The position numbers and the translations under genes were made by a program. Below are positions 34,675-44,281 of a stretch of DNA of 64,000 bases, piece by piece. The notes below the pieces were generated by a model, which saw only the letters and a list, made by a program, of their open reading frames with translations, had not been told where the DNA came from and searched no databases. This stretch comes from Vibrio tapetis subsp. tapetis (GTDB taxonomy: Bacteria > Pseudomonadota > Gammaproteobacteria > Enterobacterales > Vibrionaceae), in the NCBI RefSeq assembly GCF_900233005.1, contig NZ_LT960611.1:2542001-2606000 (forward strand), in the 5' to 3' direction. Within the stretch, counting starts at the first letter, position 1, and every line of letters begins with the position of its first letter.

Positions 34675-36243
34675 TTATGCTGGCATGAGACTTTGCATCT
34701 CATTTTTCACCATATGCACTTGGGGGCCAATCACAACTTGAAGGTTATGATCATCCAGCTTAACAACACCAAGAGCACCGTTCGCTTTTAGCCGAGCATC
34801 ATCAACCAAAGACATATCTTCAACAGACAAACGTAAACGCGTTATGCAGTTATCAAGCGACACAATATTCGCAGGGCCACCGAGTGCCTCTAAAATGATA
34901 TCGCCTTTGTAACCGGTCACTTTTTCGCCAGCAGAGGAGATCGCATCTTCAGTATTGTCGATTTCGCGACCCGGAGTTTTTAAGTTGAAGCGTACAATCG
35001 CAAAGCGGAACACGCTGTAGTAAACCGCAAACCAAATGGCCGCCACAAGGGGAATTAAGTACCACTTAGTCGCCGTACCTTGCAGTACACCGAAGATAAA
35101 GAAGTCGATAATATTGCCATCGGTATTACCAACGGTCACATCGAGCAAGCCCATAACCATAAAGCCAAGACCAGTAAGGACTGCGTGAATAAGGTAAAGT
35201 GCCGGAGCAATAAATAGGAACAAGAATTCGAGTGGTTCTGTAATACCACCAACGGTACACGCCACAACGCCAGAAATTAGCAGTGCTTTAATTTTTCCAC
35301 GATTTTCAGGGCGAGCACAATGGTACATAGCAAGAGCCGCACCCGGTAAACCGCCTAGGAATGTCGGCATTTTACCCTGAGAGAGGAAAGCCGTCGCAGA
35401 TGGAGAGAAACCATCAACACTACTACACGCGACCTCGGCATAGAAAATATTCAACGCGCCGCTCACGGTATCGCCACACACATCCAGTGTGCCACCCGCT
35501 TCGGTAAAGCGGATCAATGCAACCAATATGTGATGCAAACCAACCGGCAGTAGTAAACGCTCACCAGCACCAAACATGAATGGACCAAATGGGCCAGCGT
35601 GAGAAATCGCCGTACCGATCGCATTAATACCTGCTGCGAAGAATGGCCATACGAGTGGTACAGCAAGGCCAACAACACCAAGCACGACCGTTGTAATAAT
35701 AGGAACAAAACGCGCCCCACCAAAGAAAGCGAGTGCATCTGGCATTTTGTAGGTGTAAAAGCGTAAGTGAAGCTTCGCAACAATAATACCGACGATGACG
35801 GCACCTAAAATACCCGTATCAATTGAGTCGATACCAATTATGGATTTTACGCCGTAAGCGGCTTCTTGCTCTGCATTACCCAGCACGCCCGCGACGGAAA
35901 GATAAAAGTTGATCGATAAGTTCAACGCCGCGTAACCGACAAAGCCAGCAAATGCGGCAACGCCTTTCTCTTCTCGAGCTAAACCAAGAGGAATGGCAAC
36001 CGCAAACATAACTGGCAAATAAATAAAGGCGACAAGGCCAATTTTCGTCATCCACATGAACAACAATTGCATGGGCATATTGTCTAATAGTGGAATGGTT
36101 TCTTTGACTGCGGCGCTTGAAAATGAGCTACCGACGCCGAGTAAAATACCCGAAAATGCGAGCAAAGCGACTGGGAGCATGAAGGTTTTTCCGAGGCTTT
36201 GGAAAAACTCCCACAATGTGGTTTTATTCGAAGTTCTAGACAT
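34675..36243 (-). CDS. malX: PTS EIICB component MalX (maltose/glucose-type)
   Basis: Inner-membrane phosphotransferase permease, 522 residues. The EIIC domain spans about residues 1-420 with multiple membrane helices (GERLLLPVGLHHILVALIRF, PLEFLFLFIAPALYLIHA). The C-terminal EIIB domain carries the phosphorylated Cys at about 466 in DNCITRLRL. E. coli MalX is 530 residues, and the malX-malY order with divergent malI is conserved. The natural substrate is unsettled even in E. coli (glucose and maltose accepted). The start region overlaps no operator, but two lie just upstream. Confidence 0.94.
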   Translation of the reverse strand: MSRTSNKTTLWEFFQSLGKTFMLPVALLAFSGILLGVGSSFSSAAVKETIPLLDNMPMQLLFMWMTKIGLVAFIYLPVMFAVAIPLGLAREEKGVAAFAGFVGYAALNLSINFYLSVAGVLGNAEQEAAYGVKSIIGIDSIDTGILGAVIVGIIVAKLHLRFYTYKMPDALAFFGGARFVPIITTVVLGVVGLAVPLVWPFFAAGINAIGTAISHAGPFGPFMFGAGERLLLPVGLHHILVALIRFTEAGGTLDVCGDTVSGALNIFYAEVACSSVDGFSPSATAFLSQGKMPTFLGGLPGAALAMYHCARPENRGKIKALLISGVVACTVGGITEPLEFLFLFIAPALYLIHAVLTGLGFMVMGLLDVTVGNTDGNIIDFFIFGVLQGTATKWYLIPLVAAIWFAVYYSVFRFAIVRFNLKTPGREIDNTEDAISSAGEKVTGYKGDIILEALGGPANIVSLDNCITRLRLSVEDMSLVDDARLKANGALGVVKLDDHNLQVVIGPQVHMVKNEMQSLMPA

Positions 36244-36286
36244 GGTTAACGCCCTCTAAGCGGTACATAGTTTCAGTGATTGACTA

Positions 36287-36302
36287 GGTAAAACGTTTTA
36301 TC
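36287..36302. promoter_or_regulatory. MalI operator 1
   Basis: GGTAAAACGTTTTATC, one base different from the E. coli MalI operator GATAAAACGTTTTATC. It lies 44 bp upstream of the malX start codon, a position suited to repression of malXY. Confidence 0.82.
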
Positions 36303-36379
36303 AAAATCTTGTTAAAAAACGCCATCTCCTCATCCATGTGTCCGCGAGATTTGGCGCTCTAAGTTCTATCTGCCCAAAG

Positions 36380-36395
36380 AGTAAAACGTTTTATC
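36380..36395. promoter_or_regulatory. MalI operator 2
   Basis: AGTAAAACGTTTTATC, centred 93 bp from site 1 and 115 bp from site 3. Its sequence is the exact reverse complement of site 3. Confidence 0.8.
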
Positions 36396-36494
36396 AGTTT
36401 ACTAATAGTCCGTAAGTCACAAATTTGAACAAGCAGTTGCTGATATATCTAAGATTAAACTGAGTCTGTGATTAATGATCCATTTTTCAGCCTT

Positions 36495-36510
36495 GATAAA
36501 ACGTTTTACT
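36495..36510. promoter_or_regulatory. MalI operator 3
   Basis: GATAAAACGTTTTACT, 67 bp upstream of the malI start, well placed for autorepression. Three near-perfect sites over 224 bp would allow looping. Confidence 0.82.
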
Positions 36511-36576
36511 CCATGACGTACTTTATTTTCGATATAGTAGCGACGAGTCGTCAAAAGCATAAGCTGTATAGCCCGC

Positions 36577-37599
36577 ATGAAAAAGAAAGCAGTAAAAATC
36601 AATGATGTTGCAAAACATGCCGGTGTATCGGTTTCTACCGTTTCTTTGGTACTAGGCAATAAGGGCCGCATCTCGGAAGCGACCATCAAAAAAGTCAACC
36701 AAGCGGTTAACGAACTCGGTTATGTTCGTAATGAAGCCGCAGCCAACCTGAGAACACAGCACTCCAATTTAATTGGCTTGATCTTGCGAGACATCACCGA
36801 TCCTTTTTACGCTGAGATCACATCCGGTATTAGCAGCGTATTAGAGAAACATGGCTATATGTTATTTCTTGCCCAATACGGCGACGACTCCGACAAACTG
36901 ACTAAATGCGTAAGATCCATGATCCAGCAAGGTGTTGCCGGTATTGCCTTCAACCCACTCAGAGGCGGGACTTCTCAAGTCATCGAACTGGCAAACAACG
37001 CCAGTATTCCCGCCATTTGTTTATCGCGCGCAACAGTGGATGACTCCGTAGACAATGTCTGCCCAGACAATAGCCTTGCCGCAAAACTGGCAACGCAGCA
37101 TCTCATTGAGCAAGGGCATCGACATATTGCTTATGTGGGGGGGAGCGGCGACTCACTGACGAGAGCAGAGCGGATTGGCGGATACTGTACAACCCTGATG
37201 CAATATGGCCTCATGTTCAAAAATGAATGGGTGGTAGAGTGCGATCAAAGCCAGCAAAACGCCGCTGACATCGTCGAAAACTTACTGCATCATCATCCGC
37301 AGATAACCGCTTTACTGTGTCACCGTTCAAAAACCGCTATTGGTGCAGTTTATGCCGCCAATAGAGTCAACCGACGGGTTGGTAAAGATCAATACATCGA
37401 AAAACAAATTTCTATCATTGGTTTTGATGATGTCCCTGAAGCCCAGTTGTGCACACCTTCTTTAACGTTTACCTCTTCCCCGGCCTATGAGATTGGTAAA
37501 CAAGCGGGTCAGCGTCTTGTTAACCAACTGAAACATCCACAAACTGGCATTCAAAAGATCATTATTCCACCGACTTTGATTCGAAGAGAATCGGCTTAA
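36577..37599 (+). CDS. malI: MalI, LacI-family repressor
   Basis: Repressor of malXY. The 340-residue protein has the N-terminal HTH (INDVAKHAGVSVSTVSLVLGNKGRISEATIKKVNQAV), a hinge helix and a periplasmic-binding-like effector domain. SLTRAERIGGYCTTLMQYGL and NEWVVECDQSQQNAA closely match E. coli MalI. Divergent from malX with three MalI-type operators between. The inducer is not certain. Confidence 0.93.
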   Translation: MKKKAVKINDVAKHAGVSVSTVSLVLGNKGRISEATIKKVNQAVNELGYVRNEAAANLRTQHSNLIGLILRDITDPFYAEITSGISSVLEKHGYMLFLAQYGDDSDKLTKCVRSMIQQGVAGIAFNPLRGGTSQVIELANNASIPAICLSRATVDDSVDNVCPDNSLAAKLATQHLIEQGHRHIAYVGGSGDSLTRAERIGGYCTTLMQYGLMFKNEWVVECDQSQQNAADIVENLLHHHPQITALLCHRSKTAIGAVYAANRVNRRVGKDQYIEKQISIIGFDDVPEAQLCTPSLTFTSSPAYEIGKQAGQRLVNQLKHPQTGIQKIIIPPTLIRRESA

Positions 37600-37711
37600 C
37601 AGCGGAACTATCAAACCATCACAATAATGTCAGTAAATCGTTTGCTTACCTTGCCAGCACTGGATTGAGACGGTAAGATCGGCGTGCTTACATTATTAAG
37701 CGACACATTAA

Positions 37712-37874
37712 TTATTCTCAGGGCGGGGCGAAATTCCCCACCGGCGGTAAGTCATTAAACGAACGATGATTACATTATTCGTTATCTTGATAAGCCCGCG
37801 AGCGCTCGGTACGCCGAGGACAGCAGATCTGGTGAGATTCCAGGGCCGACGGTTAAAGTCCGGATGGGAGAGGA
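37712..37874 (+). promoter_or_regulatory. FMN riboswitch (RFN element) upstream of ribB
   Basis: All conserved RFN blocks are present in order: TTCTCAGGGCGGGGCGAAAT, CCCACCGGCGGTAA, AGCCCGCGAGCGCT, GACAGCAGATCTGGTGAGAT, CCAGGGCCGACGG and AGTCCGGATGGGAGAG. It lies 109 bp upstream of ribB on the same strand. FMN binding normally lowers ribB expression; here a hairpin follows the aptamer. Confidence 0.96.
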
Positions 37875-37881
37875 TGATAAA

Positions 37882-37910
37882 CACACTGAAGATCTTCAGT
37901 GTGCTTGTTT
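37882..37910 (+). terminator. Hairpin in the ribB leader, possible FMN-controlled attenuator
   Basis: CACACTGAA-GATC-TTCAGTGTG stem (37882-37903) followed by CTTGTTTT, 8 bp after the aptamer. The T tract is interrupted, so it may be a weak intrinsic terminator or an expression-platform stem. Confidence 0.6.
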
Positions 37911-37982
37911 TGGATGCCTATTTTTATGCGTATCCCCCTTCATGTATGCCCTGATTCTGGTATTTATTTATAGAGGTCTACC

Positions 37983-38645
37983 ATGAATCAGAAACAATCA
38001 TCGTTATTAGAAGAATTCGGCACTCCACTAGAGCGTGTTGAAAAAGCCATTACTGCACTTAAAGCAGGCAAAGGCGTGGTATTGCTAGATGATGAAGATC
38101 GTGAAAACGAAGGCGACATCATTTACTCAGCAGAACTGCTAACCAATGCTCAAATGGCACTGATGATCCGCGAATGTAGCGGCATTGTTTGCTTATGCTT
38201 AACTGACGAGCAAGCAAACCAACTTGATTTACCACCAATGGTTGTCGATAACAACAGTGCAAACCAAACGGCGTTTACCGTGACCATCGAAGCAAAAGTC
38301 GGTGTCACAACGGGCGTCTCTGCTGCTGACCGTGTAACAACGATCAAAACGGCCATCAACCCTCAAGCAAAACCAACAGACTTGGCTCGCCCAGGTCACG
38401 TATTCCCATTACGTGCTCGCAAAGGTGGCGTTCTTTCTCGCCGTGGTCATACTGAAGGTACCGTTGATTTGATGCAAATGGCCGGTTTGGCTCCCGCTGG
38501 TGTGCTTTGTGAAGTCACCAATGTTGACGGCACTATGGCAAAAACACCTGAACTGGTTGCCTTTAGTAAAATGCACGACATGCCAATTTTAACCATTGAA
38601 GACATGGTGAAATACCGCTTAGAAACAGCGGAAAAAAGCGCTTAG
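37983..38645 (+). CDS. ribB: 3,4-dihydroxy-2-butanone 4-phosphate synthase
   Basis: Converts ribulose 5-phosphate to 3,4-dihydroxy-2-butanone 4-phosphate and formate in riboflavin synthesis. The 220-residue stand-alone RibB has the [10 protein letters not shown] motif (residues 37-46), [19 protein letters not shown] and [11 protein letters not shown]. It starts [22 protein letters not shown]. Expression should be FMN-responsive through the upstream riboswitch. There is no GTP cyclohydrolase II fusion. Confidence 0.97.
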   Translation: MNQKQSSLLEEFGTPLERVEKAITALKAGKGVVLLDDEDRENEGDIIYSAELLTNAQMALMIRECSGIVCLCLTDEQANQLDLPPMVVDNNSANQTAFTVTIEAKVGVTTGVSAADRVTTIKTAINPQAKPTDLARPGHVFPLRARKGGVLSRRGHTEGTVDLMQMAGLAPAGVLCEVTNVDGTMAKTPELVAFSKMHDMPILTIEDMVKYRLETAEKSA

Positions 38646-38668
38646 TTACACAAAAAGTACTCGTTCTT

Positions 38669-38706
38669 AAAGCACTTCGCCTACAGTAGGCTAAGTGCTT
38701 TTTTTA
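38669..38706 (+). terminator. Rho-independent terminator after ribB
   Basis: Stem AAAGCACTT / AAGTGCTTT with an inner GCCTAC/GTAGGC stem and a following T run, 24 bp after the ribB stop. Confidence 0.88.
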
Positions 38707-38867
38707 TATTTATTTCAATTAGATATAATTACAACAAGTAAAAGGATCATCATAGGCTAAATACTTAATCATTCGCTACGCTCAACATGTGATTGCAATC
38801 AAAGTGATGGCATCCCCAAGGCCGAGTTGTTAAGGTTGTATCAAATCAATATCTTACAGGCCTATTT

Positions 38868-39737
38868 ATGTCCGTTCTTGTCGATGTAAACCAAGTGACG
38901 AAAAATTACCAATCCAATAAAGGCAATTCAGATCAAGCCTTACACCCAATCAGCTTTCAGCTACAAGCAGGACAAGTACTTGGCTTACTTGGTCACAACG
39001 GCGCGGGAAAATCAACCTTGATTAACGCTTTGCTAGGCAGCCATTTCTGCAATGGGAAGGTCAGTATTTGTGGTTTCGATCCAATCGATGACCACGCTCA
39101 AATGATGGAGCATTTGGCCTATATTTCAGATGTGAATGTTCTACCCGAGTGGATGAGTGTAAAACAGCTGATCAACTATACGAATGGCGTCCACCCAAGC
39201 TTTAACCGTGAACAGGCAATGCAAGCGCTTGCCAGTACAGACATAAAGCTTACGAGTAAAATCAAACAGCTTTCGAAAGGAATGAAAGTACAACTTCATC
39301 TTGCCATCGTCATTGCAACCGATACCAAAGTACTGATTCTTGATGAGCCCACTCTTGGTTTGGACTTATTGTACCGCGATACGTTCTACCAACAATTGCA
39401 GCAATGGTTTAAACGCAGTGACAGAGCCCTCATCATTACCAGCCATGAAGTGACGGAAATCGAACATCTGCTTACCGATGTTTTAATCCTCAAGCAAGGC
39501 AAAGCCATATATCAAGACAGTATGATCGCGATATCCGAACAATACTTCACACTGCAAGCTCCGCAGCATGTGCACAGTGAAGTAGAAAAGCTATCGCCTT
39601 TATCCATTAACGAGCAAGGTGAACAGCTTCATTGCCTGTTCAAGCGAGAGCAAAAACAGCCAGCAGAATCTCTTGGTTCCATTCACCCTGCATCTCTCAC
39701 TTCACTGTTTATTGCGCTACAAAAGGAGAATCGCTAA
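38868..39737 (+). CDS. ABC transporter ATP-binding subunit
   Basis: A 289-residue cytosolic ATPase: Walker A GHNGAGKS (about 45-52), signature LSKGMKVQLHLA, Walker B VLILDEPTLGLD and switch His in ITSHEV. It resembles the YtrB/CcmA-like ATPases of exporters and immunity transporters. The stop overlaps the permease ATG by one base (TAATG). Substrate unknown. Confidence 0.9.
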   Translation: MSVLVDVNQVTKNYQSNKGNSDQALHPISFQLQAGQVLGLLGHNGAGKSTLINALLGSHFCNGKVSICGFDPIDDHAQMMEHLAYISDVNVLPEWMSVKQLINYTNGVHPSFNREQAMQALASTDIKLTSKIKQLSKGMKVQLHLAIVIATDTKVLILDEPTLGLDLLYRDTFYQQLQQWFKRSDRALIITSHEVTEIEHLLTDVLILKQGKAIYQDSMIAISEQYFTLQAPQHVHSEVEKLSPLSINEQGEQLHCLFKREQKQPAESLGSIHPASLTSLFIALQKENR

Positions 39738-40606
39738 TGCGCCCTTACCTAGCTATGTTGAACAAAGAACGCATCGAGCATACTTTAATCACTCGCAGCC
39801 TATTATTTTTCCTCGTCTGCTCCACCTTGTTATTTGTCAGCTTAATTAGCAGTACGGGTTTGCAAGGTGACGTCTTTATTTCGATGGAATTTCACGGCGA
39901 TTTCTCCCCAGCCAACATAGACGCTAGCGATGACATCAAGGCCGCGCTTTATCTACTGTATGGCGGCTTATCATTACTGCTATCGGGGCTTTATTTCGCT
40001 AAGACGATGCGTAAGGAACGCCAAGAAGGCAGTACGATGTTTTGGCGCAGCATGCCGATATCCCCGCTGCAATTTCACGGTGTAAAACTGTTTTATGGCT
40101 TGATCGTTATACCCATGATGTGTGGTGCCTTATTGCTGCTCGCTAACTTGTACCTATACGCCATCAGCATATCAAGTGAGAATCCGCTCGCCTTATTACT
40201 TCAATATGACTCTTTGGGCTATGCGCTGATGAGCGGCATAGAGTTCGCGGCTAAAATGTTACTTGGCGTTATTTCGGTGTTTACCCTCGCCAGTATTCTG
40301 ATGGCGCTTTCTCAACTGACTAATTCGCCTATATTGGTGTTTGTATTTTCAACTTATGTGGCTCAATTTTTTGCGAGCTTGTTACTTGGATTTGATGGTT
40401 TAGCCAACTACTTTAGCAGTCTGTACAAAATGCCCTTCTTGATTCTGTTTAATCCAAATCCATGGAGCCCGATTTCAGAAGCTGGCGTGGTGTTTTGGCT
40501 TATTTCTATATTGGTGGGCTTACTAGCATTCGCGATTAGCTTATCTCTGAGTCGCACGACTGAGGTGAGTTGGCACAGTTTTAAGCCGAGTAATTTACTG
40601 AAATAA
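39737..40606 (+). CDS. ABC transporter permease
   Basis: A 289-residue inner-membrane protein with about six hydrophobic segments (one near 22-42, then 5 from about 80 on). The start is the ATG at 39737 (GGAG 9 nt upstream), overlapping the ATPase stop; an upstream in-frame extension lies inside the ATPase gene. GSTMFWRSMPISPLQFHGVK is an ABC-2-type cytosolic loop. It forms a two-gene exporter with the ATPase; cargo not identifiable. Confidence 0.88.
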   Translation: MRPYLAMLNKERIEHTLITRSLLFFLVCSTLLFVSLISSTGLQGDVFISMEFHGDFSPANIDASDDIKAALYLLYGGLSLLLSGLYFAKTMRKERQEGSTMFWRSMPISPLQFHGVKLFYGLIVIPMMCGALLLLANLYLYAISISSENPLALLLQYDSLGYALMSGIEFAAKMLLGVISVFTLASILMALSQLTNSPILVFVFSTYVAQFFASLLLGFDGLANYFSSLYKMPFLILFNPNPWSPISEAGVVFWLISILVGLLAFAISLSLSRTTEVSWHSFKPSNLLK

Positions 40607-40635
40607 CCCTCACCTTCCGCGCATTTTTCTCGCGA

Positions 40636-40668
40636 CCTTGGTAAGCAAATTCAATTTGCTTACCAAGG
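40636..40668. repeat. Perfect 33-nt palindrome between the ABC permease and MCP genes
   Basis: 16-bp arms, CCTTGGTAAGCAAATT (40636-40651) and its exact complement (40653-40668), around a single base. There is no T run, so it is not a standard terminator; it may be a terminator remnant, protein-binding site or mRNA-stability hairpin. Confidence 0.7.
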
Positions 40669-40788
40669 GACGTCCTCGTATCAGCTCACCTTTCTAACAT
40701 TTTTATAGATTACTTTAAGGATTAGGCAGAAAAGTTGCCATTCCGCTTCTAGTCTTATTAAGTAATTTGTTAGATAGAGAGCTCTCCT

Positions 40789-42762
40789 ATGTCCATTGTT
40801 CAGCGCACCATTGCTGGCTTCGCATTAATGTTTGTGTTGTTGATTGCCGTAGCCGCCGTTAACTACAGCAATACCACCAGCATGCACAAGAGATTAAATG
40901 CGATTACGCAGCAATCCACCCCTATGGTTATCGCCACTTTTCGTTTACAAACAATTTTACAAGATAGCCACCAAGCATTGTCATATTACGATGCAACTCA
41001 CGACCTAACCCTGCTTCCTTCTTTGAAGCAAGACTTTCTTGAGACGAAAAATGAGTTTGAAAAAGCCACGCAAACGTTAAAGAATTTTTCTCCCAACACA
41101 GACGAACAAAAAAAATTGGATGCCGTTATTAATGCCGCTATTCAGTATTACCAATTTTCAATTCAAGCTATGGGCAGTTACGAGCAAGTTCTCAACAGCA
41201 GAGCACAATTAGCTCAACTCAACAGTTCATTTTTGCACTTGGAAGATACCTACTCATGGGCAGCAAATTTACTTTTACAACGCTCGGCCAATAGTCGTTC
41301 TTTACAAAATCGTGCAGAACTCATCACCAGTGGTATCAGCCGAGATCTTAAAAACATTCGTCGTATCAACAAAGACACAGATTTAGCCGAACTGAAACAA
41401 ACCTTAACGGACGATATTAGAGTCGCAAAAGAACGCCTCGCAGGGATCAAGATTGCCGACGATGTAAAAACACGTTTCTTACGTAATGTATCCAAACTAG
41501 AGCAATTAGCACTGGCAGAAAATGGACTGCTCAATAGCTCCGCCAACGAAACCTTACACCTAAAACAACAAGCTCAGTATGTTCAACAAGCTGAAAGCCA
41601 GATCAATCAAACTCAAGTCATCTTGGGCGAACTGGTTGCGTTAGTGCAAAACTCCGCGTCACAAAGTAGCCTTGCCGCTGAAGAAGCGGCCTCTCAATCA
41701 ACCGCGACAACCTTGGTGATGGCGTTAATTTCAGCGGTTGTTGCCCTACTTGTTGGCTATACCGTCGCCACCAGTATTCAAAAACCATTAAGAAGGATCA
41801 GCCCTGTTCTGCTCAATATGGCCAAAGGTGATATGACGGGCAGAACAGAGTACAAAAGTGCTACTGAGTTTGGTGTCTTGGCTCAAGCCATCGATGAATT
41901 GGCGAGCCACACGTCAGGCCTACTGTCAGACATTGGTCAAGGTTCACAGCACTTAGTGAAAGAGGCGGCAAAAACGGCTCAAATCAGTGAACGCACCATG
42001 GAACAAGTCGAAGCGCAAAAATCTCAAACTGAAATGGTTGCAACGGCAATATCTCAACTGGAAGTCAGCGCGAGCGAAGTATCTCGCTCGACTGATAACA
42101 CGCTATCTGAAATCAAACTCGCCAACCAAGCGACTCAAGATGGGCGACAAAAGGTCATCGCCAATCGAGCGACCACCGAGAAACTGGCCGTCGACATTCA
42201 AGAAGCGGTTGCTTGCTCAGAGCAACTCGGTCAGTTTTCATCGTCTATCGATAACGTGCTAGATGTAATTCGAAGCATTGCAGAACAAACTAACTTATTG
42301 GCGCTCAATGCCGCTATTGAAGCCGCTCGTGCAGGTGAAGCTGGACGCGGATTTGCCGTGGTCGCCGATGAAGTCAGAGCCCTAGCAACACGCTCTCAAG
42401 AGTCCACCGAAGAAATTCAAAAAATGATTGAGAACTTACAAACCAGCTCCAAACAGATCATTGAAGTCATGGCTCGTAGCCAAATTCAAACCAATGACTG
42501 CGTTGAACAAACCCGACTAACGGAAGAAGCACTTGAAGCCATTACCTCTCGAATGAATGAAATATCTGAAATGTCTTCCCAAATATCTCATGCCACTCAA
42601 GAGCAAATCGAAGTGAGTAAAGATGTAGCAAAACACATTAATGGCATTGCTGAAGCCGCGAGGCAAACAGAGCAAGAAGCAAGACAATCTGCGGAAAGTG
42701 GCGATGTACTGGCCGATCTTGCTCAACAGCAACAAACACTCATTAATCACTTTAAAGTCTAA
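40789..42762 (+). CDS. Methyl-accepting chemotaxis protein
   Basis: A 657-residue transmembrane chemoreceptor. TM1 is about residues 7-27, a long helical periplasmic sensor spans about 28-305, TM2 is about 305-330, then a HAMP domain ([21 protein letters not shown]). The cytoplasmic signalling hairpin has the conserved tip [40 protein letters not shown] around 495-535. Ligand unknown. The next gene, 9 bp downstream, encodes a periplasmic solute-binding protein, so indirect ligand sensing through it is an attractive inference. Confidence 0.93.
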   Translation: MSIVQRTIAGFALMFVLLIAVAAVNYSNTTSMHKRLNAITQQSTPMVIATFRLQTILQDSHQALSYYDATHDLTLLPSLKQDFLETKNEFEKATQTLKNFSPNTDEQKKLDAVINAAIQYYQFSIQAMGSYEQVLNSRAQLAQLNSSFLHLEDTYSWAANLLLQRSANSRSLQNRAELITSGISRDLKNIRRINKDTDLAELKQTLTDDIRVAKERLAGIKIADDVKTRFLRNVSKLEQLALAENGLLNSSANETLHLKQQAQYVQQAESQINQTQVILGELVALVQNSASQSSLAAEEAASQSTATTLVMALISAVVALLVGYTVATSIQKPLRRISPVLLNMAKGDMTGRTEYKSATEFGVLAQAIDELASHTSGLLSDIGQGSQHLVKEAAKTAQISERTMEQVEAQKSQTEMVATAISQLEVSASEVSRSTDNTLSEIKLANQATQDGRQKVIANRATTEKLAVDIQEAVACSEQLGQFSSSIDNVLDVIRSIAEQTNLLALNAAIEAARAGEAGRGFAVVADEVRALATRSQESTEEIQKMIENLQTSSKQIIEVMARSQIQTNDCVEQTRLTEEALEAITSRMNEISEMSSQISHATQEQIEVSKDVAKHINGIAEAARQTEQEARQSAESGDVLADLAQQQQTLINHFKV

Positions 42763-42771
42763 GGGGGCATT

Positions 42772-44142
42772 ATGACTATTCGTTCAATTGTTCGCACTAT
42801 CTTGTCTGCTACCCTACTTTCTGTGGCTAGTGCTAGCTACGCGGTGACATTAACCATTGATACATGGGGAGAAGAAGACACACTTTGGCGTAAATCGTTG
42901 ATTCCAGCGTTTCAAAAACACCACCCAGACATTGATATAAAACTTAATAAAATCGTTAATTCCAAATATTTTGATACCGTCTCGGACGGATTTAAAAATG
43001 GCACCACCGCTGACTTGGTGATCTGTCGTCCTTTTGATATCTCACTCGGTTGGTTCAAGCAAGGCTACCTACTGGAAATTACTGAGATGGAAGGGATGGA
43101 GAACTTTCCAAGCTTTGCACAAACACCTTGGCAAACCGACTCCGGTGCCCAAACATTTTGCTTGCCGATGGGTGCGGTCATTCATGGTTTCTTCTACAAC
43201 AAAACCATCTTCAAACAATTGGGCTTAACCGAACCAAAAACGGAATCAGAATTTTTTGCGTTGCTAGATAAAGTAAAAAACGATGGTCAATATCTACCTC
43301 TGGCCTTTAGTACCAAAGACAAGTGGGAATCATCAGAGGTCGGCTACCAAAATATTGGCCCTAACTATTGGCACGGTGAAGACGGACGACTGGGTCTGAT
43401 TGAAGGCACCGAAAGAATAGACACGCAACCGTACCAACACGCGTTCGCACACCTTGCTCGGTGGTCAGAATATATGGGCGACGATTACAAGCAACGCGGT
43501 TATACCGATAGTTGGGATATGTTTAAACAAGGTAAAGCTGCCGTCAGCCCAGCCGGATCTTGGGAAATCGTTAACGTACGAGATAAAGTCGATTTAGGCG
43601 TATTTGCTCCACCCGTACCGGATGGCCAAGAGCAATGCTTTTTTAATGATCACACGGATAAAGGCATCGGCATTAATGCCGCTAGTCCGAACAAAGAAGC
43701 CGCAATGAAGCTACTAAAATGGATGACGACCAAAGAGTTTGCACAACTGTTTACCGATTCAGAACCCGGCTTTTTCTCACTCTCGAATCACTTCTTTGAG
43801 ATAACCGATCCAACGGCGATGAAAATGGCAAGCTGGCGTAACCGCTGCGATTCAACCATCCGGAGCTTCGTGCAGATCTTGTCTCGAGGTACGCCTAATT
43901 TTGGTGGTGAAATGATGGAAGTCAGTACACAAGTGCTCAACGGTACAATGTCACCACAGCAGGCAACGGAGCGATTGCAACAGGGTCTCGATGCTTGGTA
44001 TCCCCCACAACAAGAAGCCACCAAGCAGCACAACACTCAACAGCAAGAAAACCAATGTGACTGCTCTGCTCCTCAAGTGGTAGTAAACCATGACCTATAT
44101 GGCGGCCTAGCCCCAATCGATCCTTCACCAACCTCTAATTAA
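42772..44142 (+). CDS. Orphan extracellular solute-binding protein (family 1, sugar type)
   Basis: A 456-residue periplasmic binding protein with a Sec signal peptide (cleavage likely after SYA, about residue 24) and family 1 features (DTWGEEDTLWRKSLIPAFQKHHPDI, LVICRPFDISLGW, KQGKAAVSPAGSWEI). No ABC permease or ATPase genes adjoin. It starts 9 bp after a chemoreceptor, suggesting a role as ligand carrier for that receptor. An unusual hydrophilic C-terminal tail (from about 418) contains Gln-rich sequence and NQCDCSAP. Confidence 0.88.
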   Translation: MTIRSIVRTILSATLLSVASASYAVTLTIDTWGEEDTLWRKSLIPAFQKHHPDIDIKLNKIVNSKYFDTVSDGFKNGTTADLVICRPFDISLGWFKQGYLLEITEMEGMENFPSFAQTPWQTDSGAQTFCLPMGAVIHGFFYNKTIFKQLGLTEPKTESEFFALLDKVKNDGQYLPLAFSTKDKWESSEVGYQNIGPNYWHGEDGRLGLIEGTERIDTQPYQHAFAHLARWSEYMGDDYKQRGYTDSWDMFKQGKAAVSPAGSWEIVNVRDKVDLGVFAPPVPDGQEQCFFNDHTDKGIGINAASPNKEAAMKLLKWMTTKEFAQLFTDSEPGFFSLSNHFFEITDPTAMKMASWRNRCDSTIRSFVQILSRGTPNFGGEMMEVSTQVLNGTMSPQQATERLQQGLDAWYPPQQEATKQHNTQQQENQCDCSAPQVVVNHDLYGGLAPIDPSPTSN

Positions 44143-44163
44143 GCGTTACTCTCCCAACTAAAA

Positions 44164-44190
44164 AGGCGACCAAACAAGGTCGCCTCTTCT
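44164..44190 (+). terminator. Terminator after the MCP-binding protein pair
   Basis: AGGCGACC / GGTCGCCT stem with a 6-nt loop, followed by a mixed T-rich stretch (CTTCTTACTTT). Confidence 0.65.
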
Positions 44191-44281
44191 TACTTTCCTA
44201 CTATCGTTTTTCCTTAAGATCTTACTTTTCGCTTATCGCCTTTTGATTTCTACCTATCGCCTTTAGCTTTTAGCCTCTAAC

